Source of the DNA: Parvularcula sp963922235
Lineage (GTDB): Bacteria > Pseudomonadota > Alphaproteobacteria > Caulobacterales > Parvularculaceae
Assembly (NCBI GenBank): GCA_963922235.1
Contig: CAWUIJ010000159.1
Location: 1-5,816 of the forward strand
DNA: 5,816 nt
Direction: 5' to 3'
Below are positions 1 through 5,071 of the stretch, piece after piece. The position numbers were made by a program, and so were the translations under genes. The notes beneath the pieces were generated by a model. The model saw only the letters and a program-made list of their open reading frames with translations. It made no database searches and had not been told where the DNA came from. Each line of letters begins with the position of its first letter. The first letter of the stretch is position 1.

Positions 1-641
1 GCAAGGTCAGCGTCAAAGCCGCGAAGCACGCGCTCACCGCGATAAACGAGCGTCACGTCCACGCCGAGGCCAGCCAGGATATAGGCAAACTCGAGCGAGA
101 TGTAGCCGCCGCCCGCGACCACGGCGCGCTTCGGCAGTTCTGGCAGGAGAAACGCGTCATCCGAGACAATCCCGTGCTCATGCCCAGGAACACTCTCGTC
201 TTTGATGGGCCGCCCACCGGTGGCGATCAAGATCTTTTCAGCTGTCACCTGACGATCTTCGTCGACAATATGAATCGTGTGCTGATCAGCCAAGACGGCA
301 CGGCTTTTGATATGGTCGACGCCATTGTTCGTCAGAATGTTCGAGTAGATCGAAGACAGTCGGTTGACCTCGTTCTGCACGTTGTCACGAAGCGTTGGCC
401 AATCATGCTGGGGCGCTTCTGGGAACGACCATCCGTAGCCTTTGGAGTCCTGCATCGCATGACCGAATTCTGATGCGTAGACGAAGAACTTCTTCGGCAC
501 ACAACCCCGCACCACACAGGTGCCGCCGGGTTTGCTTTCTTCGGCGCAAGCCACCTTGAACCCAGCCTGAGCCGCGAGACGCGCTGCGCGCACGCCGCCG
601 GAACCAGCACCAATAACAAAAAGATCGTAGTCGTAAGCCAT
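1..641 (-). CDS. gor: Glutathione-disulfide reductase, N-terminal part (cut by window edge)
   Basis: This cytoplasmic FAD flavoenzyme reduces glutathione disulfide to two GSH with NADPH. The window holds the first 213 codons plus two bases; the C-terminal dimerisation half, with the catalytic His-Glu pair, lies outside. Visible motifs in order: the FAD-binding Rossmann loop GAGSGG (residues 11-16); the redox-active disulfide GGTCVVRGCVPKK (C42 and C47); ATGGRP (140-145); and the NADPH-binding loop GGGYISLEFA (177-186). R201 and R207 have the spacing of the two arginines that give E. coli glutathione reductase its NADPH preference (R198, R204), which separates it from dihydrolipoamide dehydrogenase. 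The redox motif and these arginines favour Gor over mercuric or trypanothione reductase. The ATG at 641 is chosen because AAGGG lies 6 nt upstream and the frame meets a TGA six codons upstream. rpiA is 84 bp upstream on the same strand, so co-transcription is likely. Confidence 0.93.
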   Translation of the reverse strand, partial: MAYDYDLFVIGAGSGGVRAARLAAQAGFKVACAEESKPGGTCVVRGCVPKKFFVYASEFGHAMQDSKGYGWSFPEAPQHDWPTLRDNVQNEVNRLSSIYSNILTNNGVDHIKSRAVLADQHTIHIVDEDRQVTAEKILIATGGRPIKDESVPGHEHGIVSDDAFLLPELPKRAVVAGGGYISLEFAYILAGLGVDVTLVYRGERVLRGFDADL

Positions 642-725
642 AGGAGACCCTTGTGGTCATGTGAACGGAGCTAGAGTTGGCGAATTGGCGGATCGACTTC
701 AAGAACGGCCAGCGCAAACTGAGGG

Positions 726-1415
726 CTAGCTGTCGATCAGGCCCGTGTCAGAGGCCAAAAGCTGCGTGGGATTGAGGCCTAGAAACAGACCCGTCGTCAC
801 CACGCCCGGAAGCATCGTCAGCGCCTGATCGAGCGCTTCTGGATCCTCGATGCGCTCAAGCGCCAGATCAACCACAAGGTTTTGCCCATCAGAGACAAAG
901 AACCCGCCTTCTTTTGCTGGGCGCAGTGTTAATGGCGCCTCGCCGAAGCCCTGCTCTTGCAACACATCTCGGATGGCTCGGATCGTCAGAGCAGCGCCAA
1001 AGGTCTCGACCTCCACAGGGAGAGGAAAGGCGCCGAGGGTCTCAACCCGCTTGGACTCATCAGCGATGACAACAAAACGCGTCGCCGCTTGCGCCACGAT
1101 CTTCTCCCGCAAGAGCGCGCCTCCGCCGCCTTTGATGATCGCTCCGCCCGGTGTGATCTCATCAGCGCCATCGACATCGAGATCGATGACAGTCGTCTCA
1201 TCAGGCGTGATCAAGGGGACGCCATGCTTCAGCGCCAGCGCTTCCGATGCCTTCGAAGTTGGAATACCTTTGACATCCAGCCCCTCTCGGATCTTGGCGC
1301 CGAGACCTTCCAAAAAGAAATTGGCCGTCGACCCAGTGCCAAGGCCTAGGGTCATTCCATCATCAACAAGGTCGAGAGCAGCCTCAGCAGAGAGGCGTTT
1401 AGCAAGATCAGACAT
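726..1415 (-). CDS. rpiA: Ribose-5-phosphate isomerase A
   Basis: This cytoplasmic enzyme interconverts ribose 5-phosphate and ribulose 5-phosphate in the non-oxidative pentose phosphate pathway. The 229 residues are close to the family's usual length (E. coli about 219). Conserved blocks are all present: GLGTGSTA (24-31) for phosphate binding, PTSKAS (52-57), DVDGADEI (80-87), KGGGGALLREK (95-105) and FVVIADESK (114-122). D82, D85, K95 and E104 correspond, shifted by one, to E. coli D81, D84, K94 and the catalytic base E103. The start at 1415 has AGAGG 8 nt upstream (plus-strand 1424-1428). The gene is divergent from the DUF418 gene and probably leads a transcript continuing into gor. The TAG stop is followed by no visible terminator before gor. 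Nothing appears truncated or displaced. Confidence 0.96.
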   Translation of the reverse strand: MSDLAKRLSAEAALDLVDDGMTLGLGTGSTANFFLEGLGAKIREGLDVKGIPTSKASEALALKHGVPLITPDETTVIDLDVDGADEITPGGAIIKGGGGALLREKIVAQAATRFVVIADESKRVETLGAFPLPVEVETFGAALTIRAIRDVLQEQGFGEAPLTLRPAKEGGFFVSDGQNLVVDLALERIEDPEALDQALTMLPGVVTTGLFLGLNPTQLLASDTGLIDS

Positions 1416-1531
1416 AGCCGCCGCCTCTAGCCGCGGTCGGCCTCGGCGTCACCAGGAACTATGAGCTGACCCCCGGCATTGCTGGCTGGCGCGATGCTTG
1501 GTCTATTGACGCCGGGCAAGAGGCGGGCATC
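1416..1531. promoter_or_regulatory. Divergent intergenic region, rpiA / DUF418 gene
   Basis: These 116 bp separate two divergently transcribed genes, so promoters for both should lie here or in the 5' ends of the genes. Both sides have a similar ribosome-binding site: AGAGGCGG on the minus strand and AGAGGCGG on the plus strand, each with AGAGG 8 nt from its ATG. I see no convincing -35/-10 pair on either strand. The plus strand stays open in the DUF418 frame back to the TAG at 1415-1417 but has no ATG, GTG or TTG in that frame, so the ATG at 1532 remains the start. Confidence 0.4.
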
Positions 1532-2728
1532 ATGACAGCACTGGGCGAAACACCGCCGAGCACAGCTCGGCTCGGCGAACTGGACATTTTGCGAGGATTT
1601 GCCCTGCTCGGCGTGTTCATTGTGCACTTTGTCGGTGGAGCGTTTTACGAGTTCCCCCTTGATCCCGTCCAGCGGGAAGCATGGGAAGCAAGCGTCACAC
1701 AGCAGACTGCCATCTTTTTCTCAGACATCTTTTTTCAGAACACGGCCAATACCCTTTTTGCGACGCTCTTCGGCATGGGCTTTTGGATCATGATGGAGCG
1801 GCTCAGCGCGCGCGGCGCTGATTTCAACACCATTTATCTCCGCCGCCTGACCATCTTGGCAGGCATCGGCCTCGTCAATGTCCTTTTGATTTTCCCCGGC
1901 GACGTTCTCTTTGACTATGCCATTTGCGGTTTTGCTCTTTATACGCTGCGATGGCTACCAGCCCGTACAATGCTGGTGCTCGGACTGTTTTTGGCTTTCG
2001 CCGCAGATCCCTTGCTGGATGTCATCGGCGGTGCCTTCGAAACAGACACCAGCGCGGCAGACATCGAGGGCAAAGACACAGGGAAAGAGGAAGAGAGCGG
2101 TTGGCCTGCCGACACCTACCTGCCCTTCATCTGGTTCTTCGGAACGTCATACATCATCGACGATGTGTTGAGCGGCAAGGAAATCGGCTGGTGGCTTTAT
2201 CTTCTCGGCCGTCTTTTGATCGGTGCATGGATCATTCGTCAGGGCATCATCACGCGCGCGGCGTCCATGGCACCCAAGGTTCTCCTACCTGCTCTCGCGC
2301 TCACCATTTTTGGCTTGGCGGCAGAGACTCTCTCGCTTGTGATTTTTCGCGGGTTTTTAGAGTGGCCGTCATGGGTCGATACACTCAGCCATGCCATCGG
2401 CGCGCCGACGGTCGCTGTTGGCTATGCCTTGGGTTTAATCTGGGCGTTTCATAGCCCGTTACGGCACCTGGTTGACCGCGCCTTCGCACCTGTCGGTCGC
2501 ACGGCATTAAGCTGTTATATTGGTCACGGAGCAGTCTTGGTCGCGCTCTACTATCCTTTCGGCTTTGACCTTCTTGGTATCATCAGTCCCATGATGGCCC
2601 TGTTCATTGCCCTTGGATTGTTTGCACTCTTTTCGATTGGGGCGGGCCTATGGCTGCAGCGCTACCGCTTTGGTCCGCTGGAGTTTCTCTGGCGATGGGG
2701 AACTTATGGACAGCGCCCGACAGGCTAA
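1532..2728 (+). CDS. DUF418 (YeiB-like) integral membrane protein
   Basis: This is a 398-residue inner-membrane protein of the DUF418/YeiB family; its biochemical role is not established. The family is related in fold to acyltransferase-like membrane proteins, so a transferase or transport role is possible but is only inference. Family hallmarks are visible in order: LDILRGFALLG in the first membrane segment (17-27), FGMGF (80-84), a basic YLRRL turn (102-106), then GLVNVLLIFPGDVLFDYAICGF (roughly 113-134). The C-terminal DUF418 part contains APVGRTALSCYIGHG and ends in GPLEFLWRW (381-389). About eight to ten hydrophobic segments are apparent. A strongly charged soluble stretch, rich in Glu, Asp and Lys, sits near residues 170-192 between membrane segments. 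Length is normal for the family. The start has AAGAGG 8 nt upstream. The gene is divergent from rpiA and convergent with ftsZ, so it looks monocistronic, and its neighbours give no hint of function. Confidence 0.88.
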   Translation: MTALGETPPSTARLGELDILRGFALLGVFIVHFVGGAFYEFPLDPVQREAWEASVTQQTAIFFSDIFFQNTANTLFATLFGMGFWIMMERLSARGADFNTIYLRRLTILAGIGLVNVLLIFPGDVLFDYAICGFALYTLRWLPARTMLVLGLFLAFAADPLLDVIGGAFETDTSAADIEGKDTGKEEESGWPADTYLPFIWFFGTSYIIDDVLSGKEIGWWLYLLGRLLIGAWIIRQGIITRAASMAPKVLLPALALTIFGLAAETLSLVIFRGFLEWPSWVDTLSHAIGAPTVAVGYALGLIWAFHSPLRHLVDRAFAPVGRTALSCYIGHGAVLVALYYPFGFDLLGIISPMMALFIALGLFALFSIGAGLWLQRYRFGPLEFLWRWGTYGQRPTG

Positions 2729-2746
2729 ACGCCCACGCAGCAGCGT

Positions 2747-2796
2747 CCATTGAAAAGAAAAAGCAGGCGACCACTCAGGCCACCTGCCCATTGAAA
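2747..2796. repeat. Pair of 9-bp direct repeats flanking the ftsZ terminator
   Basis: CCATTGAAA occurs at 2747-2755 and again at 2788-2796, with 32 bp between the copies. The copies bracket the terminator stem, and the first overlaps its T-tract (A-tract on this strand). This could be chance, a replication-slippage product, or the trace of a small duplication. No mobile element is recognisable between the copies. Confidence 0.5.
2753..2787 (-). terminator. Intrinsic terminator of ftsZ
   Basis: Read on the minus strand, GCAGGTGGCC - TGAGT - GGTCGCCTGC forms a 10-bp stem with a 5-nt loop, including two G.U wobbles, followed directly by TTTTTCTTTTC. It begins about 39 bp after the ftsZ stop codon. 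On the plus strand the two wobble pairs become C/A mismatches and no U-run follows, so it should work only for ftsZ transcripts and not for the convergent DUF418 gene. No terminator for the DUF418 gene is visible in this gap. Confidence 0.8.
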
Positions 2797-2825
2797 CATC
2801 CGAAAAACGTCTGTGTATCGATCGC

Positions 2826-4220
2826 CTAGTTCTGGCGGCGCAGAAACGCTGGGACTTCGACCTCGTCATCGTCGTCAGTCAGCGGCTTGGCCGAAGGAAG
2901 CCGGCGTGGCGGTTCTTCGGATTTGCTGGGCTTGAGGGTATCGCGGAGGAGACCCATCGCCGTCTCGAGCGTTGAAACCGGTTTGCCGCGGAAAGGATTG
3001 GCGCGAGCACGGCCCTGCTTACGAAGCTCTTCGCGCGCTGGAACAGGATCTTCCGTCAGCATACGGCGAATACGCTCATGCACATCGCCAACAGGATTGG
3101 TATCGGCAGGCGGCGTCAATGCTGCGACCAGCGGCTCTTGCGGCTCAGACACAGGAGGCGCAACCGGAGCCGCTGGCTCAGGTGTTGCTTCCGGCTGCGG
3201 CGCAACTTGAGCAGCAGCACGGATCACCGGTGGCCGCGGCGCCAAGCGCTCTTCGGCACCATCGATACCGGTCGCCACGACCGACACGCGGATCGTGCCC
3301 TCAAGCTCTTGGTCAAAGGTCGAGCCGACAATGATGTTCGCTTCAGGATCAACTTCGGAACGGATAGCGTTGGCCGCCTCATCCACCTCGAAGAGCTTCA
3401 TGTCGAGGCCGCCGGTGATGTTGATCAGTACACCCTTGGCGCCCTTCAGCGACATCTCATCAAGCAGCGGGTTGGAGATCGCAGCAGCAGCGGCTTCTGA
3501 TGCGCGGTTCTCGCCTTGGCACTCACCAGTGCCCATCATGGCTTTGCCCATCTCGCTCATCACTGTACGAACGTCCGCAAAGTCGAGGTTGATATGGCCA
3601 GGGACGATCATAAGATCGGTGATCCCGCGGACACCGGAATAAAGAACGCGATCAGCCATGCCGAAAGCGTCCGCAAAGGTCGTGTTTTCGTCGGCAAGCC
3701 GGAAGAGATTTTGGTTCGGAATGATCAGCAGCGTGTCGACATGGCGCGAGAGCTCTTCAATGCCCTCGTCTGCGATGCGCATGCGGCGCTGCCCTTCGAA
3801 GGCGAAAGGCTTGGTCACCACACCAACCGTCAGGATGCCGAGGTCGCGCGCAGCTTTCGCAATCACAGGTGCCGCGCCTGTTCCTGTACCGCCGCCCATG
3901 CCCGCAGTGATGAAGAGCATATTGGCGCCTTCGAGCGCGGTCATGACCTCTTCAAGGCTTTCTTCTGCCGCCGCTTCGCCGATCTGTGGTCGCGATCCCG
4001 CGCCCAGGCCTTGGGTCACGCCCGTGCCCAATTGAATCTTTTGCTCAGCTTTCGAAAGGCCGACGGCTTGCGCGTCTGTGTTCGCGCAAACGAATGTCAC
4101 ACCGTCGAGTTCGCTCTCGATCATGTTGTTCACGGCATTGCCGCCAGCACCGCCCACACCAATGACAACGATCTTTGGCTTCAGCTCGGCCGAGGTCGGA
4201 ACAGATAGGTTGAGCGGCAT
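2826..4220 (-). CDS. ftsZ: Cell division protein FtsZ
   Basis: This tubulin-like GTPase polymerises at midcell into the Z-ring that recruits the divisome. The 464 residues contain GVGGAGGNAVNNM (21-33), ANTD (46-49), GAGSRP (73-78), the tubulin/FtsZ signature GMGGGTGTGAAP (107-118), TKPFAFEGQRR (136-146) and the T7 loop NLDFADVR (211-218). N211, D213 and D216 match E. coli N207, D209 and D212, so GTP hydrolysis should be intact. The globular part ends near VSVVATGID (312-320). A Pro/Ala-rich linker (about 322-448) leads to DDDDE and the C-terminal peptide VEVPAFLRRQN (454-464), the site bound by FtsA and other membrane tethers. That tail argues for the main FtsZ rather than a tail-less paralogue. 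Open frame extends upstream to an ATG at 4382, but MPLNL at 4220 matches family N-termini and has AGGGA 10 nt upstream. Residue 209 is His where Leu is usual (GLIN). The gene is monocistronic here, outside any division cluster. Confidence 0.97.
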   Translation of the reverse strand: MPLNLSVPTSAELKPKIVVIGVGGAGGNAVNNMIESELDGVTFVCANTDAQAVGLSKAEQKIQLGTGVTQGLGAGSRPQIGEAAAEESLEEVMTALEGANMLFITAGMGGGTGTGAAPVIAKAARDLGILTVGVVTKPFAFEGQRRMRIADEGIEELSRHVDTLLIIPNQNLFRLADENTTFADAFGMADRVLYSGVRGITDLMIVPGHINLDFADVRTVMSEMGKAMMGTGECQGENRASEAAAAAISNPLLDEMSLKGAKGVLINITGGLDMKLFEVDEAANAIRSEVDPEANIIVGSTFDQELEGTIRVSVVATGIDGAEERLAPRPPVIRAAAQVAPQPEATPEPAAPVAPPVSEPQEPLVAALTPPADTNPVGDVHERIRRMLTEDPVPAREELRKQGRARANPFRGKPVSTLETAMGLLRDTLKPSKSEEPPRRLPSAKPLTDDDDEVEVPAFLRRQN

Positions 4221-4279
4221 AGCGAATGGATCCCTGCAAACTTGGAAAAGCGGCGTGGTTAAAAGATCGGTCACTACGG

Positions 4280-4294
4280 TTATCAGGTCGTTAA
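4280..4294. promoter_or_regulatory. Candidate CtrA-binding site upstream of ftsZ
   Basis: The sequence TTAT-CAGGTCG-TTAA, followed by C, matches the CtrA consensus TTAA-N7-TTAA at seven of eight fixed positions, including the exact 7-bp spacer. It lies 60-74 bp upstream of the ftsZ start, between ftsZ and the divergent IYD-like gene. In Caulobacter CtrA represses ftsZ, so the location makes sense. Another TTAA sits at 4259-4262. This is a motif match only; binding and the ftsZ promoter itself are not shown. Confidence 0.5.
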
Positions 4295-4335
4295 CAGCGG
4301 GGTCTGTTTCTGCAGCTCGGGAGAAACTCTTGACC

Positions 4336-4346
4336 GTGCACTGCAC
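4336..4346. promoter_or_regulatory. Short palindrome, possible operator
   Basis: GTGCA-C-TGCAC is a perfect 5+5 bp inverted repeat with a one-base centre. It begins directly after the possible -35 element TTGACC and lies 18 bp before the start of the IYD-like gene. A repressor bound here would block that promoter. The arms are short and it may be chance; there is no regulator gene in the window to pair with it. Confidence 0.25.
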
Positions 4347-4364
4347 CCGCGGGGATGAGGTTTC

Positions 4365-5048
4365 ATGAGTGATGACAAGCACAGACTGTTAACAGAGGTC
4401 GGCGGCCCTCAGAGCCTCTCCGACGCAGAGAGCATCGCCGCCGCGGCCGACTTTAAGGAAACGATGCGGAGCCGGCACACGATCCGCGACTTCTCTGAGA
4501 AGCCCGTCCCTCGCGAAGCTATTGAAGAAGCGATCGCTGCCGCTGGCCTCGCGCCCAACGGTGCCAACCACCAACCTTGGTTTTTCGCCGTGGTGGAGAG
4601 CCGCGAGGTGAAGCGGCGGATCCGTGAAGCCGCCGAGGAAGAAGAGCGCGCATTTTACGGCGGCAAGGCGGGGCAAGAGTGGCTCGACGCGCTCGCACCC
4701 ATCGGCACCGATGCCGAGAAACCGTTCCTGGAGACAGCCCCCTACCTCATCGTCCCCTTCGCCCAGAAACGCGGCGGCGTGGATGAGGGCGACGACAAGA
4801 AGAACTATTATGTGACCGAAAGCGTGGGCCTCGCCTGCGGCTTTCTTTTGTGCGCTCTTCACCAGGCGGGACTGGCGACGCTCACCCACACCCCCAATCC
4901 GATGAAGTTCCTGAACGATGAACTCGGCCGTCCGGCGACGGAAAAACCCATGATGATCATCGTGGTGGGACACGCCGCGGATGATGCAACGGTTCCAGAA
5001 CATGCCCTAAAGAAGAAGTCGCTCGATCAGATTATGAAGGTCTATTGA
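4365..5048 (+). CDS. IYD-like nitroreductase-fold FMN protein (putative reductive dehalogenase)
   Basis: This 227-residue flavoprotein has the nitroreductase fold and most resembles iodotyrosine deiodinase (IYD), which uses FMN to remove iodide or bromide reductively from halotyrosines. Visible blocks: SRHTIRDF (36-43), likely FMN-phosphate contacts; APNGANHQPW (63-72); an acidic EEEE (91-94); ETAPYLIV (123-130); NYYVTESVGLACGFLL (147-162); GLATLTHTP (169-177); and a KKKSLDQIM tail (217-225). E94, Y98 and K119 have exactly the 4- and 21-residue spacing of the human IYD triad E157, Y161 and K182 that chelates the substrate zwitterion and FMN. T176 aligns with the Thr that tunes FMN one-electron chemistry. 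These correspondences rest on remembered sequences, not a computed alignment. There is no membrane anchor, as expected for bacterial IYDs. The start follows GAGG at short spacing (about 4 nt), so initiation may be weak. An SDR gene follows 23 bp downstream. The real substrate is unknown; a BluB-type or general nitroreductase is less likely. Confidence 0.85.
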   Translation: MSDDKHRLLTEVGGPQSLSDAESIAAAADFKETMRSRHTIRDFSEKPVPREAIEEAIAAAGLAPNGANHQPWFFAVVESREVKRRIREAAEEEERAFYGGKAGQEWLDALAPIGTDAEKPFLETAPYLIVPFAQKRGGVDEGDDKKNYYVTESVGLACGFLLCALHQAGLATLTHTPNPMKFLNDELGRPATEKPMMIIVVGHAADDATVPEHALKKKSLDQIMKVY

Positions 5049-5054
5049 CGCCCG

Positions 5055-5060
5055 AGGAGG
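5055..5060 (+). promoter_or_regulatory. Shine-Dalgarno site that fixes the SDR start
   Basis: AGGAGG lies 11 nt before the ATG at 5072. The frame could also open at a TTG at 5045, which overlaps the stop codon of the gene before it. That start would add nine residues (TTG-initiated, then TPEEEEQA) and has no ribosome-binding site, so ATG 5072 is preferred. Confidence 0.75.
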
Positions 5061-5071
5061 AAGAACAAGCC

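Larger units (their letters stand above)
4221..4364. promoter_or_regulatory. Divergent promoter region, ftsZ / IYD-like gene
   Basis: These 144 bp must carry the start signals for ftsZ (minus) and for the IYD-like/SDR pair (plus). The region includes the ftsZ ribosome-binding site (AGGGA on the minus strand, 4231-4235), the CtrA-like box, and a TTGACC (4330-4335) that could be a -35 element for the plus strand. The hexamer 17 bp further on, GGATGA, is a poor -10. I do not see a strong sigma-70 promoter for ftsZ. Confidence 0.5.

Noticed and set aside
677..690. TTGGCG-AA-TTGGCG tandem hexamer in the rpiA-gor gap
   Set aside because: It is a single short repeat with no promoter or regulator context, and is compatible with chance.
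403..717. Minus-strand open frame overlapping the start of gor and the rpiA-gor gap
   Set aside because: It is out of frame with gor, is Arg/Ser-rich, and gor has clear motifs in the correct frame.
850..1464. Plus-strand open frame (204 codons) opposite rpiA
   Set aside because: It is Ser/Arg/Pro-rich with no family motif and lies almost entirely opposite a clear rpiA.
3516..4208. Long plus-strand open frame (230 codons) opposite ftsZ
   Set aside because: It is antisense to a strongly conserved ftsZ region, has no recognisable domain, and its composition is what complementary codons in GC-rich DNA produce.
4221..4382. N-terminal extension of FtsZ by 54 residues, starting at an ATG at 4382
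   Set aside because: The extra residues resemble no FtsZ N-terminus, cover the CtrA-like box and overlap the start of the divergent gene. The start at 4220 has a ribosome-binding site and matches family N-termini.
5045..5071. TTG start for the SDR overlapping the stop of the IYD-like gene
   Set aside because: A TTG start without a ribosome-binding site would add a short acidic tail absent from the family; ATG 5072 has AGGAGG upstream.
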